This document shows positions 22,701-33,700 of a stretch of DNA of 52,799 nucleotides, piece by piece. The stretch comes from Micractinium sp. NFX-FRZ (lineage: Eukaryota; Chlorophyta; Trebouxiophyceae; Chlorellales; Chlorellaceae), in assembly GCA_029339195.1 (NCBI GenBank), contig JAPTJF010000436.1, positions 1 through 52,799 on the forward strand, written 5' to 3'. Position numbers and translations under genes: made by a program. The notes under the pieces were generated by a model, which did not search any database, had not been told where the DNA came from, and saw nothing but the letters and a program-made list of their open reading frames with translations. Numbering within the stretch: position 1 is the stretch's first letter; every line of letters begins with the position of its first letter.

Positions 22701-24453
22701 GCACAGCACAGACGCACAGCAAGCCGCTGCTGCTGCAGGCCCACCCACTCACCCCCGCTGCCTCCGCCGCCGCCTGCACGGTCGACGGCTGCCTGGAGGT
22801 CGTCTGGGTGAGTGGCCAGCAGGGCGCCGTCGGCAGTCTGCAGGCCCGGGGCAGGCAAACCATCAGGGAGGGCAGGGGCCGCACAACCAGTCGACGGACT
22901 GTCGAGACACAACGCCCCAACGGCACCACAACAGACACACATACACACACACACACACAGCAATCTTCACACCAGCACGTCACCAGTTCCACAGCACAAG
23001 AGCCTCGTACCCTCCCTCAGCGGATACCCCAACACCTTGCCATCAGCACAGGTGCTTCTGTGGCACTCAGGGCTCATTCATGCTTGCATTCAAGGAGATG
23101 CTTCATGATGCATTCAGGCCTCGGCAATCTCACCAGCACAAAGTCGATGTCGAAGCAGGACACTCCCGCCTTGACGAGGGTGGAGTAGGCGGTGAGCGAG
23201 CCGGGGGCCACCCCCTCCACCGCCAGCTTCCCCCGGTGGGAGCACACCCGCAGCTCCTCGGCGTTCCTGCACAGCAAGCAAGCAACAGGGACACAGTCAA
23301 CTGGCAAGCTGGGCTGGCGAGCGAGCCGGGGGCCAACCCCCTCACCGCAGCTCCTCGGCGCTCCTGCACAGCAAACAAGCACAGGAACACAGTCCACTGG
23401 AAAGCTGGGCTGGTGAGCCGGAGTCACCCCCTTCACCGCAGCTCCTCGGCGTTCCTGCACAGCAAACAAGCAACAGGGCACAGTCAGGTGGAATCAAACT
23501 GTGCGGTGAGCGAGCCGGGGGCCACCCCCTCCACCGCCAGCTTCCCCTGTGGGAGCACATTTGCCACTCCTCAGTGTTCCTGCGGACAAGTGTGAGGTGG
23601 GCGTCACTATTGAGGTGGGGATGGTTTGGAGGGGAGGAGAATGGTGGGCCGCGGGGCGGGGTGGTGGGAAACAGGAGGCAGGGTGGGGCGGGGCAGGGCC
23701 AGAGTCGGTTGGTGGGTCGGGGTTGGCAGGTGGCTGGCGGCGGTTTGACCAAACAACTGGCACTGTGCTTGTGTTCCTGGCACATAACCAAGCAGACAGG
23801 TGAAATAAACTGAGATATAATCATGCTCAGCGACCTCCAAGCAAGAACGAAACAGCACCCTGAGCTGCTGCCTCCCTGGCATCCCACTAGCCAACTACCA
23901 CTGACCCGCACCTGCATCCCGTGCTGCTGAGCTTGGCAAACCACTCTCGCTCATCCGCCATGCCAGGATGCACCACATGCTGCTGCTCCTGCTGGCCCGC
24001 CTTGTGCTGCTGGGCAGCGGCCTGCTGCTTATGCTGCTGCTTGTGTTGTTGATGCTGCTGCTTATGCTGCTGGCCTGCCTCCGAACCCTGCTGCTGCGCC
24101 GCTCCAGCCTGCTTGGCGTCACCGGCAGCGCCGGCATTTGCCCCGCCTGCCTTGGTGCCGCTGCCGCCGTCCTTTTTGGAGTGCTTCAGAGGCCCCTCTT
24201 TCACGCGCTCCTTCTTTGCAGGCTGCGCCGCTGCCCCGGCCTGTGCGACGGCTTCCACCGCCGCCAAGCCGCCGCCCGCGCCCTCCGCTGCCGCTGTGTC
24301 GGTGGGGATGGCGCCACTCTGGCTCCAAGCCCACGCGCACATCAGACCCAGCGCGGAGGCCACAAATGTGATCACCACGCGCTGCTGGCGGGTGAGCCCA
24401 CCGCCGGCGCGTCGAGAGGGCCTGTGGCGGGCTGCCGGGGCAACCCCGTTCAT
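19780..24453 (-). CDS. GDPD-like phosphodiesterase with N-terminal membrane anchor
   Basis: Glycerophosphodiester phosphodiesterases release sn-glycerol-3-phosphate from deacylated phospholipids; activity here is inferred. Exons in transcript order: 23912-24453, 23134-23266, 22753-22837, 22364-22479, 21713-21789, 21123-21205, 20853-20953, 20476-20550, 19780-20040. They give 490 aa. After a basic start there is one membrane span (VVITFVASALGLMCAWAW, ~27-45), then a Gln/His/Lys-rich spacer (~100-160). The GDPD barrel starts at CSHRGKLAVE (His ~191), followed by FDIDFVLTADGALLATHP, LPVLLMDLKGPAYSP and near the end GKPILAWTADSPADL, then AVVSNRP. Both candidate catalytic histidines are kept, but the PENT Glu is missing and the usual ExD metal pair reads DID. 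Intron 6 appears to start GC (GCACGT). Four tandem copies lie upstream of exon 2. Confidence 0.8.
20521..20665 (-). repeat. Copy of GDPD exon 8 start, offset 101
   Basis: The acceptor and start of exon 8 (TGTGCAG then GACCGGGAGAACCCC) recur 101 bases upstream in the transcript as TGTGCAG then GACCGGGAGCACCC, about 40 bases of near identity. Confidence 0.85.
22130..22410 (-). repeat. Copies of GDPD exon 4 end, offset 132
   Basis: The end of exon 4 with its donor (plus-strand CCCCACCTTGATCAGTGTGT and on through CGCTCCTCATCCGCCCC) recurs 132 bases downstream in the transcript, and a third, more decayed copy lies near 22130-22160. Confidence 0.85.
22934..22959. repeat. (CA)n microsatellite
   Basis: Interrupted CA run of about 13 units in an intron of the GDPD-like gene. 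Confidence 0.9.
23190..23600 (-). repeat. Four tandem copies of GDPD exon 2 start
   Basis: The acceptor and HRG-encoding start of exon 2 (true copy ends at 23266) is followed upstream in the transcript by copies at offsets of about 97, 91 and 125 bases. The two middle copies lost the internal segment encoding the HRG motif. The outermost copy keeps CSHRG but is frameshifted by one base. Confidence 0.9.
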
Positions 24454-24777
24454 GTTGCTTCAGGATGGCAGGATGCAAGATACCGTGTTTCAATGGGAAA
24501 CTGCAGCGGGCGTCTGCAGGCTCGCAAGGGGTGCTACGGCGCCCGACAGACCCCTCCTGCAGTACAAAATGGAGGACAGGCCGCAGCTAATGGCAGCTGC
24601 AGGTATAGATGCGGGACACTGATCACAAGCTGTCAGCTAAATTTACAGAACTGGGAGGGTGCTGCCTGCTCTGCTGCCGAACACTCGCGCTTTAAGAGCT
24701 GCGGCAGCCTGCTCGGGCGACTTATTGGGCCCTCGTTCAATCCCAGCAGTCCATCACAGCATTTAGTACAGCACAGC
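24454..24777. promoter_or_regulatory. Divergent promoter, GDPD-like gene / RAD54
   Basis: 324 bases between two start codons. Both promoters and leaders must lie here. No single element could be named with confidence. Confidence 0.5.
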
Positions 24778-27700
24778 ATGACCTCAGATTGGGAGGAGGA
24801 GGAAGAGGAGGCGGGCGCGCCAGGCAGCGACAGCGAGGAGGAGTACGCAGCTGGGTCCCAGGAGGAGGAGGACGATGATGAGGATGAGGATACGCAGCTT
24901 GACGAGGAGCAGGAGGAGAGGCTGCCGTCAGGCGGCGGCAGCGGCAGTGCGGCGGCGGCCGACGCCTCGCCCACACAACAGCAGCTGGAGGAGCGTCGGC
25001 AGCAGAACATCCGAGCCCTTGTCAGCGGCACGGGGCTGGCTTTGCACCGGCAGGCGCTGCTTCCACGGCTGCTCACGGTGCAGCAGGTGGCGGTGGTGCT
25101 GCGCCGCCCCTTCAAGTGCCCGCAGCCCGGGGCGCCGGCGGTGTCAAACGTGCGTGGCGGGCCGTGTGGGTGGGAGGCGTGGGTGGGCAAGGAGGTGCAG
25201 TCTCCAGTTGGTGGCAAAGATGCTCCTAGGTCACAACACTCCTGGCTCCCTGGGAGACGCTACTTGGGCATTTTTGTACAACTTGATGTGCGGCGCCCTG
25301 CTGCTGCCATGGTGTTGCATTCCCCACGCCTCGAGGCATGCACTGCGCCTGTCCCCACTGGGGCCTGCTCTCCCCACTGTTACACGTGCCCAGCATGCCC
25401 TGAACAGGGCACCTGCCCGCCTGTCTGCCTCCCCCCTTCCCTTCAGGCTCTCAAGCGCAAGCTGGCAGCCCGCAAGACGTTTGTGCCCTGGGGGGGCAGC
25501 AAGTTTGTGCCCCTGAAGCTCAAGGTGCCGCCCCGGGAGCCGCTGCCGCTGCTGGAGGAGGGCCTCCTGGGCGGGGCATCGGCGTCTGCGCCCGCAGCGC
25601 CGGCGCCAGCGGTAGAGTTGCCCCCCGGGGTGGAGCCTCTGGTACTGTGGGAGCCGCCGGCGGGGGTGGAGGGGCAGGCGGTGCGGGTGGACGACATGCT
25701 CACGCGGGTGAGAGGGGTGAAAGGATTTCATGTTTGTGTGTGCTTCAGGTGCATGAGATGGCGGGCAGGGGGAGGGGCAGGGGAAAGGGGCAGGGGCAGG
25801 CAGGTTGTGGCGGGCGGGCGAGTGCTGGGGGGTGGGGTTGCCCACTGCATGCTGCGCACATGGGGGGCACAGCGCGCACCCTAGGGACAGAACTGAGAGC
25901 AGGGGCAATGTCCTTGCGCTGCGCCCGCCCTGCGTGACATGACAAGCTGTCGACCTGACGTGGTTGTGCGCCAGCTGGGTGTCCTGAGCCCAACACAAAC
26001 GCCGCTGGTCAACCACTCTCACACCTGCGCACGTCGCGACCCGTTGTTTCCCTCTCTGTGCCCCTGCCCCGCAGTTCCTGCGCCCCCACCAGAGGGAGGG
26101 CGTGCAGTTCATGTTTGAGTGCGTCACCGGCCTGCGCTCCTTCCAGGGCCAAGGTGGGCATGCTGTGCATGGTGTGCAGCGCTACGCCGCCATGCTGGGC
26201 GCAGTTCATGTTTGAGGGCTGACCCCCTTCCGAGCCATGGTCAGCATGCTGTGCATGGTGTGCCTGCCATGCTGTGCTGTGCTGTGGTCTGTTCCTGCCA
26301 TGGCAGCTGGTGCCAGCCACGTCCCTTCAGCCCGCCTCCATGCCGCCATCTCTCTTACTGGCTCAGCCGCTGACGTGTGTACCGCTGCTGCTCGCTCTGC
26401 TGCAGGCTGCATCCTTGCTGACGACATGGGGCTAGGTGGGTGTGGTGCGGTGGGGGTGGGAGTGTGGAGTGGGGCGCATTGCTGCTCCTTGCTGATGGCA
26501 TGGCGTTAGGTGGGGTGGGGTGAGGGGCAGTGCTGCTGTAATCTTGCCGGTGCCGCCTGCATGTGCCCCCTGGATGGGCTTATCGGAACCCGCTTGCCAA
26601 AGCGGCTCGACGGCGGGGCACAGCGCGTGCCTGGACACATAGGGGGCCGTGTGTGGGTGCCGCCTGCCTGCCGCTGCCCCCTCCACCGACTGCATCTTTG
26701 TGACCCGAGCTGTCCTGTTGCCGCCTCTGGCCGCCCCCTGCCATAATGTGCGCTGCAGGCAAGACGCTACAGGGCATCAGGTGCGGCCGCGCCTTGTGCC
26801 ATGCACTGCATCTGTTCAGAGGCCCCGCAGCTGCCTGTCAAGCTTGCTGTAGCGCGGGCAGGCCGAGTATATTGTACTGCTACCAGGCCGATTGTTCCAC
26901 TGGCAGTCCTGTTGTACGGCTGACAGGCCGGTTGTACCGCCGGCCAGCGCGCCAGGCGAGGGTAGGCCCGACCCGGCCTGGCCGCCGGCCTGACCACCCC
27001 CATGCCAGCCCATCCTGCCAGCTGCTGACCTGTTGATTTATGTTCCCAAGACACCACCTCCATCCTGCCTGCTGTGCCTGCTGCAGCCTGCTGTGGACGC
27101 TGCTGAGCTGCAAGGGCCACCCCCTGCTGGGGGGGGAGCCCATCGCCAAGCGCGTCATCATCTGCTGCCCCACATCCCTGGTCGGGTGAGCCCAGCCCAG
27201 CCCAGTCCAGTCCAGCATAGTATGGTTTAGCCTAGTCTAGTCTCTCCCTGCAGGATGCCTTTGCAGGCAGGAGGGCTGCCGAGCGCAGGAGGGAGTGCAT
27301 GGCGGCTTAGCAGCTTCCAGTCAGATGAGTCCGCTGCCCCGCCTCCCCTGTGTGCCTGCCCCATATCCCTTGCCTGCCGCCCCACCTTCTGGCCCTACGA
27401 TCTCGATTCCCCCGCTGCAGCAACTGGGACAGCGAGTGCACCAAGTGGCTGGCGGGGCGCGTGCGCACGCTGCCGCTGTGCGAGAGCTCACGGGATGAGG
27501 CCGTGGCGTCCATCTCCCAGTTCCTGTCGCCACGCAACCCATTCCAGGTGGGGTGATATTGGGACCATGCGAGGCATACATGAGGCACACAGTACAGTAC
27601 ATCATGTTGTGGAAGAAGGGGTGGGGATCAGGCGGTGGCCTCCATCCCCGGGGTCTGCTGCCAGCAACCCGTACCAGGTGGAGGGACATAGGGACCATGT

Positions 27701-30700
27701 TTGGCATGCAGTACAGCACAGGCTTGTTGCGGAGTACAGGGGTTGGGGGACGGGGATGAGGCGGTGGCCTCTCTATCTCCCAGTCACTCTCGCATTGCAT
27801 CCGCCCACCGGCCGGTCTCGCAGGTCATGATTGTGAGCTACGAGACGTTCCGCATCCACGCCGCGCGCTTCCAGGCTGAGGGCACCTGCGACCTCCTGAT
27901 CTGCGACGAGGTGAGGGAGCCAAGGGGTGGGGGGACGGTGCTGCACGGCAAGTTTTGGGCAGGCCTGTGGGGCGTGCGAGAAGCCACTGGGAAGGGGCGG
28001 CGGCTGTTCGGTTGTACACTTCGCCGCGGTGAGAGGGAGGGGTGGGTTGAAGGAGGTCAAGCTGAGGGGGCTGTGCTGTGCCCGCTGCCGAATGGAGTGC
28101 TGTGGAGTGTGTGGATCGTTGTGGGGGTGAGGGATGTGGAGGGATGTGGAGGACGGGCCCTGCATGGTGGTGACAAGGGGAGCTGGGCTGCCACCAACTT
28201 GCCCACTCCCACCGCGCTCTGTTGTGCCCAGGCACTGCCCCGTGCATAGGCCCTCCCCTTCCCTCCCCCTGCAGGCGCCCCGCCACCTTCTCAACAGCTT
28301 GGCCTGACCACCCACCTGCCTCTCTGCCTGCTCCCCCATCTCTGCGTGTTCCCCCACCCCCCCATTGCACAGGCGCACCGCCTGAAGAACGACGCCACCC
28401 TGACCAACCGCGCGCTGGACAGCCTGGCCTGCCGGCGCCGCGTGCTGCTCAGCGGCACCCCCCTGCAGAACAGGCTGGACGAGTTCTACGGTGGGTGCTC
28501 CCACGTGTCAACATCTTGCTTACTGCTAAGCACAGGGAACGCATGCTAGTTGTGCAGGTCCAGAGGCCGGCTGGACGAGGCCTATGGTGGGGCGGAGTGG
28601 GATGAAGTTGGGAGGTACAAGGCCAGGTGCTAGCAGTAGGCTTGACGCCAGCAGGGCGTGTCTCCAGTCCAGCTCCAGCTTCCACTCTGCACACCCTTGG
28701 TTTCCCTTCCCCCTCCCTCGGCTGCCCACCTGATCTGCAGCCGCACTGCAACCCTCGCGCCCAGGGCCAGCTGCCCCCCATCGTCATCCCCACACTGACA
28801 TGACCACACTCACTGCCTGCCCTGTGTTCCCCTGCCCCCGCCCTCCATGCAGCCATGGTGTCCTTCTGCCACCCGCATGCCCCGGGCAATTTGTCCCTCA
28901 TCCCCACCCTGACGTGCCACGAACTGCCTAACCCCACGCGCCCCTGCCCCTGCCTCCCCCCATGCAGCCATGGTGTCGTTCTGCAACCCCGGGGTGCTGG
29001 GCTCCCCCGCCCAGTTCAGGAGGCACTTTGAGGCGCCCATTCTGGCGGGCAGGGAGCCAGGTAGGAGCGTGGGTGGGCGGGCGGGTGTGGGCGGGAGAGA
29101 GGGCAGGAGCCAAAGGGGTGGGCAGGGGCAGGGGCAGGAGGGGGCAGGCGGGCAGGCACAGCTTGCAGGTGCTGCTCGACCGGCAGTGCCAAGGGCACCA
29201 AGGGCGGCAGACGGCCTAATGAACGGCCGGCCCCTCTCATACTCACCAGCGCCCCATCCGCCCAACCCTGCCACTCGCTGCTGTGTGTGCGCTGCCTGCC
29301 TCCTGCGCCATGCCAGCCATGCTCTCCCCCACCCCTCAAACGGTGCCCCGGCAGGTGCCAGCAAGCACGGGGTGCCTGCCCCCAAACACATACCTCAACT
29401 TGAGTGCCAACCAACGGTCACCCGGGCCCATTTTTGCTTCGAGCCGCCCCCGCAGACGCTGACGAGGCTGAGGTGGCGCTCTGCCAGGAGCGCACGTCAG
29501 AGCTGAGCGCCCTGGTGAACGAGTTCATCCTGAGGCGCACCAACACGCTGCTCAGCGAGCACCTGCCGCCCAAGGTGGGTGCTGTGGGTGGGCAGGCGGT
29601 TGCTCTGCAGCAGCTGGTAGAATGGCACTCCGCATGTAGTACGCACAAATCTGATGAGCTTGATGGAACGTTGCTGCTCTGCTCTCGTTAAGGGGTTCGT
29701 GCTTCCCTGGGGCAGCATCTTGCTGGTCAACGCTGTTGCCGGCCGAGAGCGCTTGTGGGCCAGAATGTGGTGGGCGTCACGGGTGTGTCGCCTGTCGCTC
29801 ATGCCAGCAGCAGCAGCTGCTGAACCCTGTGCCCTCCTCACCCAGCCTTTTGCGCTCTGCCCCCGCCACGCCCCACTGCCCTGCTCCGCAGGTGGTGGAG
29901 ATTGTGTGCTGCGGGCTGACGCCGCTGCAGACGTCACTCTACTGGTGAGGACGCGCCCTGTGCCTGCATGTGTGTGCGGCCCACCTGTGTGTGTGCCATG
30001 CATGCCACCTGTGTGCGTGTGCCATGCACAGGTGCCGCCCTCCCCGCACGCCCGCACGCCCCCACACCCCCACTCCCGCCCTCCTCACCCGCCTTCCCGC
30101 TCACAGCCACTTCCTCGAGTGCAAGGCCGCTGCACGTTGCATGCCAACTCCGACACAATGCACACATGCAACCCACCCTCCTCTTCCTCCCTCCCCTCCC
30201 CCTCTTTACTGCCCATGCTCTCGCCTCTTTGCTGGCCCATGGCCCATCCACTTCCTGGAGCCACCGCCCATGTGCGCTGCTCGCCACCCATTCAGAGGGC
30301 GCAAGTTTACATTCACCACGTGCACATGCCGAGGGTGTGACCAGCCAACACACCTGATTTTGCTGCCCATGCGTGCAGTCACTTCCTGGAGTCCAAGGCC
30401 ACCCGCACCCTGTTTGCCACCCAGAAGGCGGCGCGCGTGCTGAGCGCCATCACCAGCCTGCGCAAGCTGATCAACCACCCCAAGCTCATCTGGGACGCGC
30501 TGCACGGCAGGTGAGGGGCGTTGCATTTACCATGAGCCCCACGATTGACAATGCTCAGCCGCCGTGGGGAGGAGCTCCCCAAGCTGATCCATCCCACCAC
30601 CTCAGACTCGCGGCAAGGAGGCGCAGGGCATTGTGAGGGCTTTCCCTTCTCAGAGTTGCCCACCTGACCTGATCGCATGTTGCTCCGATCTTGCAGTGCT

Positions 30701-33700
30701 GCCCGGGGAGAGGAGAAGGCCGGCAAAGAGACGGAGGGGTTTGAGGGCTGTGCCGAGGTGCTGGCCCCCTACATGGGCGGGCGGGGCTCGCGGGGCGGCC
30801 TGGCGCCAGGTGCGCTGCGCAGCTCGCTTTCTCTCTGTCAGAGCTTGGCTTTCCTCCCACATGCAAGGACATCGTTTCAGCGGCGCTGCATTGCCTGAGG
30901 AGGAGCGTGCTTGGAAGTGGGGTGGTATGGGGGGCTGGTGCCAGGTGGCCCTTGCAGAGCCGGGGGCGGCGGGAGGGCCACATGCAGGAGGGAAGCTGCT
31001 GAGCGGCACATTTGCTTGCTGCCGTTTCTTGCTGTTCACACCTCGTTTTTCGACAAAAGAACGCCCAACATCCTCCGCGTGCAGGCTGGGAGCTGCAGAG
31101 CGGCAAGTTTGCTGTGCTGGCGGGCATGCTGGAGCTGCTGCGCTCCTGCACCCACGACCGCATCGTCATCGTGTCCAACTACACACAGACGCTGGATCTG
31201 GTGGGGCAGGTGAGGCTGACATGAGCTCGTTCATTGGCTGATGAGCTGTCAGTTTTTCCACTGTGCTCACGTCTGACAGGCTGGGATGGGTGAGGGCTCG
31301 GGGTGCAGCGAAGTAGCCCAGTGGTGCCGGCTGGCGGCCCTGTGCCTGCCCGTCTCCCCCGTTCCGCCTCTCCCACGGCTGTGGCAATCAGCGCTCCTCG
31401 CCACCCGCTCACGCTCCCCCCTGCCCTGCAGTTATGCCGGGACCGAGGGTACCCCTACGTGCGGCTGGATGGCACCACCACCATCAAGAAGAGGAACAAA
31501 CTGGTGAGGCGGACAGCACAGCACAGCACAGCACAGCACACCCGTGAGTTGCCGCCGCGCTGGGCGGCTACGGGGGGAGGAGTGGGCCTGGCGCGCCCGC
31601 AACACGTCTCCTCTTGGAGGTCAAGGACTCGTTTGTGGACTCGCTCGTGGCCCCAAGGACTTGAAATCTTGTTATCCCAACGGTTTCTATACACCCACAA
31701 TCCATATCGCCTCCGCGTGCAGGTCAAGGACTTCAACGACCCCGCCCAAAACCAGTTTGCCTTCCTGCTCTCGTCCAAGGCAGGCGGCTGCGGGCTCAAC
31801 CTGATTGGAGGCAACCGCCTGGTGCTGTTTGGTGCGTCTCATTTATCTTGTTGTATACGTTCTTGCTCTGCTGGCGGGCTGCTGGTGCCCGCTATCATCC
31901 GCTGCTCTCCGCCGCTCCCTAGCCAGCTTTCCTCCACCACATTCGCCCCCTGGCTTGCTCGCTGTCCGCCTTGCCCTTACAGTGCCTGAAAAAGACCCGC
32001 CGTGCTGATCTTTTCCCCCCTTCCCCCCCTGCAGACCCCAGCTGGAACCCAGCAGATGACAAACAGGCGGCGGCACGGGTGTGGCGGGACGGGCAGAAGA
32101 AGAAGGTGTATGTGTACCGCTTCATGGCAGCAGGTGCGGTACTTCCTTGGCCAGGCTTGTACTGTCATGACAGCAGGAGTAGTACTGCAGCATGGCGGCT
32201 GATGGGTTTACATGTACTGTAGGCTGGTAATGCATGGCAGCAAACCATGTGTGTGCTCCTTGTGCTGCTGTTCACTCATGTGGTGGTTGATGGGTGCCAC
32301 CGACCATGCTGCTGCCGCTGCAGGCACTATTGAGGAGAAGGTGTACCAGCGCCAGCTCAGCAAGGAGGGCCTGCAGCAGGTGGGGGCCCCCGTTGACTTT
32401 ACAGCTGTTGCGTTGGGTGCTGGGAAGACAAGGAAACGCGCCAGCGCCAGCTTGCAGCAAGGAGGGCGTGCGGCACGTGGGAGTGAGACCCGCAGCACGC
32501 GGGCGGAGGGGGCTTCCGCTGCCTCGCCACCCTCCTGCCTGCCACCTGCGTGCCTGCCCTTTTGGAGCGGCAGGTGGTGCACTCTAAACCAGGTGGCAAG
32601 GGTGTGGGGCCCAACATGAGGAGCATGGAAACCGCTGAGGGAGCTGCTCCCTTTATGAGATGACCAGCCTCCCCTCACTTTCTGTGAACTTGCCGTGCAG
32701 GTGGTAGACTCCAAGGCCGGCGGCAAGACTGCGGGCCCCAACCTGATGAGCATGGACGAACTGAGGGACCTGTTTTCGTACGAGCCAGACACCCTTTCCT
32801 CAACTTATGACTCCATGGTCGTGTGCCACCGCCCGGAGCGACCCGCTGCTGCCACTGCTGCTGCTGGTGCTAGTGCCAAGAACGGCGGCAAGGGCGGCGG
32901 CAGGGGCAACGGCAAGGGCGGCAGGGGCACAGCAGGGAAGGGAGCAGGCGGCGGGCGGGGAGGAGGGAAGGGGCGGGGCGGCGGCGGGCGGGCGGCAAAG
33001 CGGCGGCGGCGCGGCGGCTGGTGCAGCAGCAGCAGCAGCGGCAGCGAGGCGGAGGAGGAGGAGGAGGTAGAAGACTCAGAGGCGGGCAGCGACGGCGAGA
33101 TTGTCATCTCAGATAGCGAGGGGGAGGGGTGGGAGCAGCGGGGCCGACAGCAGGCACAGCAGCAGCAGCAGCAGAGCGCTGCACCAGCGGCAGCGCAGCG
33201 GCGGGGAGGCGGCGCTGGAGGCAGTGACACCGAGGGGTGGTCGTCATTTTCGGAGGACGAGCAGGAGGAGAAGAGGGGAGCGCCAGCGAGAGAGCAGGGT
33301 GCTGGCTTGGACCCTGCGGAGCAGCAGGATGGCGGCGGCAACAGTGCTCGGCCGCAGGGCCCCGCGCAGCCGCTGCCGCCAACGCAGCAGCTTGATGAGG
33401 AGCCTGGGGCCAGTGGTGAGCAGGGCGGTGCGGCGTCGCCGGCGGCGGCAGCGCTTGACGAGGAAGGGCAGCAGGCACAGCAGGCGGAGCAGCGGCCAGC
33501 TGAGAAGCTGGTGCTGAGCTGCGTGATGAAGCGGGAGGGCCTGAAGCTGCACAAACTCCAGGTGCGTGTGTGCCTGCCCCTTTGCCCCTGCCCACCCCGC
33601 CCGCTCACGCTGTGCTGCGTTGTGCTGCGCCGTCTGCCTGCCACAAGTTGAACCACAGCCACCCTGCCCACCACCTCTCCGTAACCAAACACCTTCCAAG

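Noticed and set aside
23190..23600. CRISPR-like repeat array
   Set aside because: Units are ~90-125 bases, diverged, and match a neighbouring exon; no spacers. Nuclear eukaryotic DNA.
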